Shown here: positions 13,466-20,081 of the stretch, in pieces | Layout: each line of letters begins with the position of its first letter | How positions within the stretch are numbered: position 1 is the stretch's first letter | NCBI GenBank assembly: GCA_903832165.1 | Contig: CAILAQ010000353.1 | Coordinates: 1 to 20,081, forward strand | Origin: an uncultured Bacteroidota bacterium | GTDB lineage: Bacteria > Bacteroidota > Bacteroidia > Bacteroidales > UBA12481 | Length of the DNA stretch: 20,081 nucleotides | Reading direction: 5' to 3' | Made by a program: the position numbers and the translations under genes | The notes under the pieces: model-generated | What the model was told of the DNA's origin: nothing | Database searches by the model: none | What the model saw: the letters and a program-made list of their open reading frames with translations, nothing else

Positions 13466-14404
13466 ATGAAATACAAGTATGCCGTAGGTTCCGATATCGG
13501 CGGAAGCCATATCACCTGTGCCCTCATCGACCTGGAACATCAAATGATCCTGCCTGAAACACGTGTTACCTGCGCCGTGGATAATACCGCTTCTGCTGAG
13601 GTAATCCTTGGCGTCTGGGCCGAAGCTGTCGGGGAAACAATCCTCGGAATTGCAGTAGATGAACTGGCCGGAATTGGTTTTGCCATGCCCGGACCATTCG
13701 ATTATGTGAACGGTATCGCCCTGTTTGAACGCGTGGAAAAGTACCTCGGCCTCTATGGCGTAAATGTGTCAGAAGGAATTCGCAAACGACTGAAATTGCC
13801 TGAAAGGGTTTCCGTCAGATATATGAATGATGCTTCGGCTTTCGCTGTCGGAGAAGCCTGGATGGGAGTAGCCGCTGAAACTGCAAAATGTGTCGGCATT
13901 ACCCTCGGTACCGGCTTCGGATCAGCCTTTATCGACAATGGTCTTCCTGTTGTTGACCGGGAGGATACCCCGAAAATGGGCTGCGTATGGCACCTCCCCT
14001 ATAAAGATGCCATCGCGGACGAATATTTTTCAACCCGCTGGTTCGTTCGGTCATATGCTGCCCTCACCGGCGAAAATCTGCCAGGCGTTAAGGAAATTGC
14101 TGATGTCGCACGCCAGGATCCGAAAATTGCCGCCCTGTTCGCCGAATATGGCGCGGGTATCGGTGCGTTCCTCGGACCATGGCTCAAAACCTTCGGTGCT
14201 GAAGTGCTCGTGATCGGCGGAAATACAGTCGGCGCCTCCGACCTCTTTCTCCCGGCTTTCGAAAAAGCTCTCGCGGAACTCGAATGCACTACCCGGATTG
14301 AATGGTCTGAACTGAAGGAAGATGCTGCCGTGATCGGAAGCGCACGCCTGCTCGAACCTGCCTACTGGACCCGTATCTATTCCCTGATCGAAAAAATGAA
14401 CTAA
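13466..14404 (+). CDS. ROK-family sugar kinase
   Basis: A 312-residue protein of the ROK family (hexose/N-acetylhexosamine kinases). The phosphate-binding start reads GSDIGGSHITCALID (8-22). IGFAMPGPFD (70-79) and YMNDASAFAVGEAW (119-132) give the sugar site, with D122 as the likely catalytic base; ITLGTGFGSAF (145-155) is the second ATP segment. It lacks the CxCGxxGCxE zinc motif of most ROK kinases: the region reads MGCVWHLPYKDAIADEYFS instead. No N-terminal helix-turn-helix is present, so it is an enzyme rather than a NagC-type repressor. It would phosphorylate a sugar brought in by the MFS permease encoded 19 nt downstream. The exact sugar (glucose, mannose or an amino sugar) cannot be told. 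Confidence 0.87.
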   Translation: MKYKYAVGSDIGGSHITCALIDLEHQMILPETRVTCAVDNTASAEVILGVWAEAVGETILGIAVDELAGIGFAMPGPFDYVNGIALFERVEKYLGLYGVNVSEGIRKRLKLPERVSVRYMNDASAFAVGEAWMGVAAETAKCVGITLGTGFGSAFIDNGLPVVDREDTPKMGCVWHLPYKDAIADEYFSTRWFVRSYAALTGENLPGVKEIADVARQDPKIAALFAEYGAGIGAFLGPWLKTFGAEVLVIGGNTVGASDLFLPAFEKALAELECTTRIEWSELKEDAAVIGSARLLEPAYWTRIYSLIEKMN

Positions 14405-14423
14405 ATAAAATAAACCCAAGATC

Positions 14424-15596
14424 ATGTCAACTCAAAAAGTAAAGATGGTGCAGATTCTCCCCGTGTTCATGTCGTTCATCGTCATGGGATTTGTTGATAT
14501 TGTCGGCGTATCAGCCGGGTATGTACAGAAGGATTTCAATTTAAGCGACTCCCTCGCACAGCTGATTCCCTCCATGGCATTTGTATGGTTCTTTCTCCTG
14601 TCAGTGCCTGTAGGTATTATGCTCGATAAATACGGCAAAAAGACTATACTTAATATAGGTATGGCCGCTACCGGTCTCGGTATGGCAGTTCCCATGCTCA
14701 GCCTCATCTCTTCATCGCTATACACTTTTCCGCTGATGCTCGTTGCATTTATTCTCCTTGGTATCGGAAATACGATCGTTCAGGTATCTGCAAACCCGCT
14801 GCTCCACGATGTCACACCGCTCGATAAATACTCGAGTTTTATGAGCCTGACCCAGTTTGTGAAGGCGATAGTTTCGATGCTCGGACCGATCATCGCAGCA
14901 TTTGCCGCTTCAAAACTTGGCGACTGGAAACTTGTTTTCACTGTTTATGCCGTGACCTCATTCCTCGCAGTTTTCTGGTTATATGCCACTAAGGTTGATG
15001 AAACCAAAATCGATAAGAAACCTGCAACCTTCAGCTCTTGCTTCAAACTCCTGGGCAATCCTCTTGTCCTCCTGATGGTGCTCGGTATTTTCCTGACCGT
15101 TGGCTCTGATGTTGGCATGAACTCTAATATCGCCAACTACCTCCAAAAGAATTTCCAACTCAGCCTGGAAGAAGCTTCCGTAGGCATCAGCTTTTATTTT
15201 GCTGCCCTCATGGTGAGCCGTTTCCTTGGCGCCGTTCTGCTGAACTTCTTTAAGCCAAAACCCTTCCTGATTCTAACCACCCTACTTACCATTATGGCGT
15301 TTGTCGGGATGATCCTGGCACCAACCCCGCTGATCGGAAAAATCTGTATTTTCCTCGCAGGCCTTGGATCAGGTAACCTCTTCCCGCTGATATTCTCTAT
15401 CACGGTAAATAAAATGCCTGAAAGGGTGAACGAGATCTCCGGACTCATGATCATGGCTGTATCCGGTGGTGCCGTTATTCCTCCCCTGATGGGCGTTGTC
15501 AGCCAGAATATGGGCGGATCGGCAAGTATTTTTGTGGTAATCGGATGTATGGTATACATTTTGTTTGCCGGACTCTATGCAAGAAAGACGGCTTAA
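14424..15596 (+). CDS. Sugar MFS permease paired with the ROK kinase
   Basis: A 390-residue carrier with about 12 membrane helices. MGFVDIVGVSAGYVQKDFNLS, SVPVGIMLDKYGKKTILNIG (the loop 2-3 MFS motif) and VSANPLLHDVTPLDKYSS resemble the fucose/glucose/galactose permease group of Bacteroidota MFS carriers. It should import a monosaccharide with a cation. The gene starts 19 nt after the ROK kinase gene, so import and phosphorylation are encoded together. The substrate is not evident. The next gene begins after a promoter that overlaps the end of this one. Confidence 0.83.
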   Translation: MSTQKVKMVQILPVFMSFIVMGFVDIVGVSAGYVQKDFNLSDSLAQLIPSMAFVWFFLLSVPVGIMLDKYGKKTILNIGMAATGLGMAVPMLSLISSSLYTFPLMLVAFILLGIGNTIVQVSANPLLHDVTPLDKYSSFMSLTQFVKAIVSMLGPIIAAFAASKLGDWKLVFTVYAVTSFLAVFWLYATKVDETKIDKKPATFSSCFKLLGNPLVLLMVLGIFLTVGSDVGMNSNIANYLQKNFQLSLEEASVGISFYFAALMVSRFLGAVLLNFFKPKPFLILTTLLTIMAFVGMILAPTPLIGKICIFLAGLGSGNLFPLIFSITVNKMPERVNEISGLMIMAVSGGAVIPPLMGVVSQNMGGSASIFVVIGCMVYILFAGLYARKTA

Positions 15597-15599
15597 AAC

Positions 15600-15630
15600 T
15601 TGGTTTCAGGCCTGAAATGCACTATATTTG
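15600..15630 (+). promoter_or_regulatory. Bacteroidota-type promoter of the secreted rhodanese gene
   Basis: TTG (15600-15602), a 20-nt spacer and TATATTTG (15623-15630) match the Bacteroidota primary-sigma consensus TTG-N19/21-TAnnTTTG very well. Transcription would begin about 10 nt upstream of the ATG at 15648. It also argues that the start at 15648, rather than an in-frame TTG at 15600, is the true one. Confidence 0.7.
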
Positions 15631-15647
15631 TTAGTAACCCTGTTCAT

Positions 15648-16319
15648 ATGAGATTTTATTTTATCGGCATATTAACCATATTGTTAGGAACTTCTGCTGT
15701 TGCTCAGGGGGGTACCTATAAAACCATAACCGTGGTTCAGGCCGATACTTTAATCAAAAATCATCAGGGATTAACGGATTTTGTTATTCTGGATGTTCGT
15801 ACCTCGGGCGAATTCAATACCGAACGAATAGATAAATCGCGTAATCTTGACGTTAATTCAACCTGGTTCAACGATTCCATCGATAAGCTCGATAAGAACA
15901 AAATCTACCTGGTTTATTGTGGTGTCGGCGGTCGAAGTCCGGGTGCATGCAGTAAACTGATCGCTAAAAATGTCAAGACCGTGTTTAATATGCAGGGAGG
16001 AATAACAGCCTGGAAAAGTTCCGGCTTCCCTACCGTCAAAAGCTCCGGAATCGATATTAACGGAATCAATTCCCTGATCGTTAAAATCTATCCCAATCCG
16101 GTGGTCGACCTGTCCACACTCGAAATTGAGGGTTTTGTGGAAGGTGAAATAAAAATTGAAATTCTGAATGCTCTGGGCAGCCTGGTAATGAGTAGAAAAA
16201 TGGTACCCGGACGTGCAATAACAATTAGCGGTCGGGAGCTTAGCCCCGGCTTATATTTTTATCGGCTGGTTCTGCCTCAGAACCAGGTAAAATCGGGACG
16301 ATTCCAAGTGGCCAGATAG
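15648..16319 (+). CDS. T9SS-secreted rhodanese-like protein
   Basis: A 223-residue protein. A signal peptide (1-20, cleavage after AVAQ) is followed by a rhodanese domain (about 24-128) whose active-site loop is YCGVGGRS with Cys91. VILDVRTSGEFNTERI and MQGGITAWKSSGFP are the other rhodanese signatures. Residues 145-223 form a type-A T9SS sorting domain: IVKIYPNPVVD, then ELSPGLYFYRLVL, ending in KSGRFQVAR. It should therefore be exported through the outer membrane and released or attached at the surface. Rhodaneses transfer sulfane sulfur, for example between thiosulfate, polysulfide and thiols. The sorting domain supports Bacteroidota as the source. It is transcribed from its own promoter and ends before a strong terminator. 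Confidence 0.9.
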   Translation: MRFYFIGILTILLGTSAVAQGGTYKTITVVQADTLIKNHQGLTDFVILDVRTSGEFNTERIDKSRNLDVNSTWFNDSIDKLDKNKIYLVYCGVGGRSPGACSKLIAKNVKTVFNMQGGITAWKSSGFPTVKSSGIDINGINSLIVKIYPNPVVDLSTLEIEGFVEGEIKIEILNALGSLVMSRKMVPGRAITISGRELSPGLYFYRLVLPQNQVKSGRFQVAR

Positions 16320-16341
16320 GCCCGAAGCATTCAAATGACTG

Positions 16342-16380
16342 GTGCAGCCGGAGATTCTCCGGCTGCACTTTGTCGTTTTA
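16342..16380 (+). terminator. Intrinsic terminator after the rhodanese gene
   Basis: A perfect 12-bp stem, GTGCAGCCGGAG (16342-16353) pairing with CTCCGGCTGCAC (16357-16368), closes a 3-nt loop and is followed by the T-rich TTTGTCGTTTTA. It lies 22 nt after the stop codon and separates this unit from the propeller/XylE genes. Confidence 0.85.
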
Positions 16381-16438
16381 TAGGGTTGGGTGCAAACGGG
16401 AATTGCTTTTCGACAGTTTCAGCCTGTTCAAGAATTCG

Positions 16439-16446
16439 TACCTTTG
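16439..16446 (+). promoter_or_regulatory. Candidate -7 box upstream of the propeller gene
   Basis: TACCTTTG is a full match to TAnnTTTG. Eighteen nt upstream is TTTC (16417-16420), an imperfect -33. The transcript would have a leader of about 130 nt before the ATG at 16585. This is the best promoter candidate between the terminator and that gene. Confidence 0.42.
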
Positions 16447-16584
16447 GTAAGTGTTAAATTTACGCTTAAAGCGACGCAGTATTCCAAGAACCACTCGTGA
16501 GCTAAGCTCGCAGAATGCCATAAAATCATTTGAGGGCGCCATGAGTGAGAGCCGATTAAACTTGAAACAATAATTCTTTTACGA

Positions 16585-18747
16585 ATGAATATCCTGATAC
16601 GAACGTCCTGTCTGACCGTAGCATTAGTTTTGCTAACCGTTGCTTCCGGCCTTTCTCAAAAATCAACTGCCAGTAAAAAACCGGAAAAGGCAATGATTCC
16701 CCAGGCAAAGGCTATGGGTACACCTGAATCCTTTGCAAATGGAAAAGTAAACGGCTATTGGCAGTTCAATCATTTTAACGACGACGAAACCGGAACCTAT
16801 GGCCACAAAACAGTCGGCTCGGCTTATGATTCAGTTAGCAATAAAATCTATATCCTGAGTGATGTGCGAAATGTGCTGGAAGGAAATCTGGTGGATTCAT
16901 CGGCACTCAAAATGACCAACCAAAAGGTGATCATCAACGGAGGCCTGTTTTTAGGCATTACCACTCGAACAAACCATTTTCGGCTATTAGGCGCCATTCA
17001 ACCTGAGTGGAACAGCGGAAGTATCTATTATTCAGATAATCGCGGCGCCGATTGGAAAATGAGCGCCGGGACCGATCTGGCGAATAAGGAGATCAGGTGG
17101 TCAACGGTATTGGAGGATACGGATAAAACAATTCTTGTACTTACCCTGCGAACAGTGAATAAGGCCAGCAGCAAGATCGAAATATATGCCATTCTGAAAT
17201 CATCCGATCAGGGTGAGAGTTTCACTGAAATCAAGAGCTGGCAGGAAACCGAACCGCTTAAACTGATTGCCTGCAAACCCTATAATACCAACACCTGCTA
17301 CTTTATCCGGAAACTTACAAATACAAATGCCTGGAACATCAGGGAGTTTGATCCGATTTCAAAAGAATTCAAACCCATTGCCTTTCATTATACCAATAAA
17401 ACCCCGGGCAGTTTTGTGGGTACCCGGATCGGCGATACCACTTATCTGTATGTCGGCGCCCCAGGAGGTGGATTCAGTAGTAAAGATGGCGGCAAAACCT
17501 GGAAACCCGGGGCTATCCGCGAAAGAATTGCCGCTGTTCACCCTGCTGATCAGAACCTGCTGATTGAACAAGCTGCCACCAACTGGATCACAAAGGACGC
17601 AGGCAAAAAGTGGGAGCAGCTGCGCTGGTGGGAAAAGGTTTTCGGCTGGGATATGCAGAACCTCCAGTGGTACCGCAACAAGGATGCCCAGTGGGTTGCC
17701 ATACTGAACAATGATTTCGGTGCCCATTTTACCACCAACTACATCGATAGCCTTTCATGGAAACACCTGAACACCGATAATATCCACCAGATACTCCACC
17801 ACGGGGCCTACAACGAAAGTACCGACCTCCTTATCACTTGCAACCAGGACCGTGGAACCATGCTCTGGGAGAAAGTGAAACCCGGATATTACAAGGGCCA
17901 CACCGTAACCAAGGCTGATGGACTGCGCGTAACTATCGCGAATCAGGGCAACTCCTACTGGTACATCCATTACTGGAATACCATGTATCATAAGATCTAT
18001 AAGAAAGGCCAGAAAGAGAAAGTCGACTCCCTGGTGGTGGATATTTCCAGGGCATTGCAGGATACCACCTGGTATACCCCGCCCATGCAACCCTCCTGGA
18101 AAACCGGCGAGGATGCCGTGTTCCTTTCGGGCAACAGCCGGCTGATTAAACTGACTTACGATCCTTATTATAATAGTATAGGCCGCATGGAGCTGCCGTT
18201 TAATTTCAAGGATACCACCGATGAGGTTCTGGCCGGTCTGGCGACCACAAAAGCGGATCCCGACAGGATGTATGCTGCCTCCAAAAACGGAAGGTTTTTT
18301 ATCTCTTCTGATCTGGGGAAATCCTGGATACGCTCCACATACAAGGGATCGGCTCCCTTCGTAAAAAACCGCCCATGGTGGGGACCCTACGGATATTGCA
18401 TCAAAACCGCACCCGATAATCCGGATTTTGTCTGCTGGGCAGGCGAGGGCGATTCAACCAATGCGTTTCTGATCTCTGAGGATGGTGGAAAAACCTTTTC
18501 CGCGGCCACCAACGGGTTGCCTGCGACAGTAAATATCAGGGATATGGCCATAACCCCCGGAGGTGATTTTGTTTTTGCCAATAACGGATATGTTTATTCG
18601 CGCCAGGATCATAAATGGTTCGATATGAGCGGTGGCAGCTGTCCCAATGGTGGGGCCATCAACGTAGTAGAATACCTTCCGGAACAGAAAATCGTCCGCT
18701 TCTTTACTTATGGCGTGGGTGTCCTCGACTTTTTCCTGAAGAATTGA
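16585..18747 (+). CDS. Secreted Asp-box (BNR) beta-propeller protein, possible glycan-active
   Basis: A 720-residue protein with a signal peptide (1-24, ending GLSQ). Six Asp-box motifs (S/TxDxGxxW/F) are visible: SDNRGADW (150), SSDQGESF (206), SKDGGKTW (299), TKDAGKKW (336), SSDLGKSW (574) and SEDGGKTF (631). This spacing fits one or two beta-propellers as in sialidase-, VPS10/sortilin- or GH74-like proteins. I cannot identify catalytic residues, so whether it is a glycosidase or a binding protein is open. There is no T9SS sorting domain, so it is probably periplasmic. The gene for a XylE-type symporter begins 35 nt downstream, so a role in sugar capture or release for that carrier is likely (inference). 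Confidence 0.8.
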   Translation: MNILIRTSCLTVALVLLTVASGLSQKSTASKKPEKAMIPQAKAMGTPESFANGKVNGYWQFNHFNDDETGTYGHKTVGSAYDSVSNKIYILSDVRNVLEGNLVDSSALKMTNQKVIINGGLFLGITTRTNHFRLLGAIQPEWNSGSIYYSDNRGADWKMSAGTDLANKEIRWSTVLEDTDKTILVLTLRTVNKASSKIEIYAILKSSDQGESFTEIKSWQETEPLKLIACKPYNTNTCYFIRKLTNTNAWNIREFDPISKEFKPIAFHYTNKTPGSFVGTRIGDTTYLYVGAPGGGFSSKDGGKTWKPGAIRERIAAVHPADQNLLIEQAATNWITKDAGKKWEQLRWWEKVFGWDMQNLQWYRNKDAQWVAILNNDFGAHFTTNYIDSLSWKHLNTDNIHQILHHGAYNESTDLLITCNQDRGTMLWEKVKPGYYKGHTVTKADGLRVTIANQGNSYWYIHYWNTMYHKIYKKGQKEKVDSLVVDISRALQDTTWYTPPMQPSWKTGEDAVFLSGNSRLIKLTYDPYYNSIGRMELPFNFKDTTDEVLAGLATTKADPDRMYAASKNGRFFISSDLGKSWIRSTYKGSAPFVKNRPWWGPYGYCIKTAPDNPDFVCWAGEGDSTNAFLISEDGGKTFSAATNGLPATVNIRDMAITPGGDFVFANNGYVYSRQDHKWFDMSGGSCPNGGAINVVEYLPEQKIVRFFTYGVGVLDFFLKN

Positions 18748-18782
18748 CAATCTTTACTTCAAATAATAGAAACCGATAAATC

Positions 18783-20081
18783 ATGCAGGATTCAAAAAAC
18801 AGCCGGATGTGGTACATCGCTGCGATAACTTTTGTGGCAACACTCGGCGGCCTCCTCTTCGGATACGATACCGCTGTTATCTCAGGCACCGTAAGCTCCC
18901 TTAAAGTGGTATTTATCGATCCACATCACTGGTCAGAAACCGTTGCCAACAGCTGGCACGGATTTCTGGTGTCATCAGCCCTCATCGGCTGCATCATCGG
19001 CGGGATCAGCGGCGGGCTGGTCAGCCTGAAATTAGGCAGAAAGCGCGGTCTCATCCTTGCAGCATTTCTGTTCCTGTTTTCCGCTCTGGGCTCGGCCATG
19101 CCCGAAATGTTTTTCCGTCCGATCGGAACCGCCGATGAAACCTTTATGGTCCATTTCATTATCTACCGCATTATCTGTGGCATTGGCGTGGGTCTGGCCT
19201 CTGTGCTTTCGCCAATGTATATTGCCGAGATCTCCCCCGCAAGTATCCGGGGAAAGCTGGTCTCCTGGAACCAGTTTGCCATTATTTTCGGTATGCTGGT
19301 GGTCTATTTCGTCAACTTCAGTATTGCCGGCCAGGGCGACGATACCTGGATCAACCGCATCGGATGGCGCTGGATGTTTGCCTCTGAGGCTGTGCCGGCT
19401 GTAATGTTTCTGGGACTTCTTTTATTCGTTCCGGAAACTCCCCGATACCTTGCCCTGAAAAATCAGGACGAGGAAGCACTCCGGGTGCTGACCCGAATCA
19501 ATGGCCCATCGGTAGCAAAAACCATCATGGCCGAAATCAAGGCGACACTGGAAACTACCACCGGCAAATTGTTCAGCTTCGGATCACTGGTGATTATCGT
19601 CGGCTTGATGCTATCTATTTTTCAGCAGTTTGTGGGGATTAATGTGGTCCTCTACTATGCCCCGGAGATATTCAAGAATATGGGTTCAGGCACTAATGTT
19701 GCGCTGATGCAGACTATAATCGTTGGTGTCATTAACCTGTCGTTCACAGTACTGGCAATCTATTCTGTCGATAAATTCGGACGGAAAACGTTGCAAATCG
19801 CAGGCGGTATCGGCATGGCGTTTTTTATGATGCTGCTTGGTTGTTGTTTCTATTTTGATAAACTCGGTATTACTGCGATGATCGCTATGCTTGGCTATGT
19901 GGCCTGCTTCGCCTTCTCCTGGGGACCGGTGGTCTGGGTGCTCCTTTCAGAGCTCTTTCCCAATAAAATCAGAGGCCGGGCGATGGCTTTCACAGTGGCT
20001 GCCATGTGGATCGCCAATTTTCTCGTCTCATGGACCTTCCCGATGCTTAATAACAATACCGCCCTCACCAATACCTTCCAC
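18783..20081 (+). CDS. xylE: XylE-like sugar/H+ symporter (cut by right edge)
   Basis: An unbroken 433-codon frame starting MQDSKNSRMWYIAA and leaving the window; full-length relatives have about 480-490 residues, so roughly 50 are missing. It is a sugar porter family carrier with 12 expected helices. Matches remembered from E. coli XylE include GGLLFGYDTAVISGTV near the start, GIGVGLASVLSPMYIAEISP, RGKLVSWNQFAIIFG, PETPRYL, SIFQQFVGINVVLYYAPEIF, TIIVGVINLSFTVLAI and FSWGPVVWVLLSELFP. The residues that bind xylose or glucose in XylE (the Gln in NQFAIIF, the QQ...N cluster and the Trp in SWGP) are all present. It imports a pentose or hexose with a proton. It is probably co-transcribed with the propeller gene 35 nt upstream. 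Xylose versus glucose specificity cannot be settled from sequence alone. Confidence 0.9.
   Translation, partial: MQDSKNSRMWYIAAITFVATLGGLLFGYDTAVISGTVSSLKVVFIDPHHWSETVANSWHGFLVSSALIGCIIGGISGGLVSLKLGRKRGLILAAFLFLFSALGSAMPEMFFRPIGTADETFMVHFIIYRIICGIGVGLASVLSPMYIAEISPASIRGKLVSWNQFAIIFGMLVVYFVNFSIAGQGDDTWINRIGWRWMFASEAVPAVMFLGLLLFVPETPRYLALKNQDEEALRVLTRINGPSVAKTIMAEIKATLETTTGKLFSFGSLVIIVGLMLSIFQQFVGINVVLYYAPEIFKNMGSGTNVALMQTIIVGVINLSFTVLAIYSVDKFGRKTLQIAGGIGMAFFMMLLGCCFYFDKLGITAMIAMLGYVACFAFSWGPVVWVLLSELFPNKIRGRAMAFTVAAMWIANFLVSWTFPMLNNNTALTNTFH

Noticed and set aside
13466..14404. NagC/XylR-type ROK transcriptional repressor
   Set aside because: The protein starts directly with the ATP-binding GSDIGGS segment; no N-terminal helix-turn-helix region is present.

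Overview
The window looks like a chromosomal segment of a Bacteroidota genome, probably Bacteroidales-like. The signs are a secreted rhodanese with a type IX secretion (T9SS) C-terminal sorting domain, promoters of the Bacteroidota TTG-N20-TAnnTTTG type, general scarcity of Shine-Dalgarno sequences, and families common in that phylum (DUF2231, SagB-like nitroreductase, secreted M14 and C69 peptidases, ROK kinase with sugar MFS carriers). No rRNA, tRNA, CRISPR array, transposase or phage gene was seen.

Left part (1-8981, all minus strand): a compact colinear run, read from right to left. It encodes a DUF2231 membrane protein, an exported rubrerythrin, an exported thioredoxin-like protein, a transglutaminase-like protein, and then a poly-gamma-glutamate (PGA) system: PgsB ligase, PgsC, PgsW, a DUF6305-like exported protein, a DctM/TRAP-like permease, an unlisted 55-residue membrane protein and a membrane-anchored M14/AspA-type zinc hydrolase. 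The start of an exported C69 dipeptidase runs off the left edge. Most gaps are 1-32 nt. The two wider ones hold a repeat (pgsB/pgsC) and a candidate internal promoter (upstream of the DUF6305 gene). No PgsA/CapA is present. The set looks like a make, move and cut kit for a gamma-glutamyl polymer, and is the most interesting part of the window.

Middle part (9082-12963, minus strand): a secreted M14 carboxypeptidase-like protein, then a SagB-like nitroreductase and an ExuT-like MFS carrier that form a pair. The gaps here carry heptanucleotide tandem repeats and one copy of an interspersed palindromic repeat whose other two copies flank PGA-system genes.

The divergent spacer 12964-13465 separates the minus block from the plus block. 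It contains three related palindromes; the outer two are 27-bp inverted copies of each other, and the last overlaps the likely promoter of the next operon.

Right part (13466-20081, plus strand): a ROK sugar kinase with a sugar MFS permease, a T9SS-secreted rhodanese with its own promoter and a strong terminator, a secreted Asp-box beta-propeller protein, and a XylE-type sugar/H+ symporter cut by the right edge. Together these suggest extracellular glycan sensing or degradation coupled to sugar import and phosphorylation.
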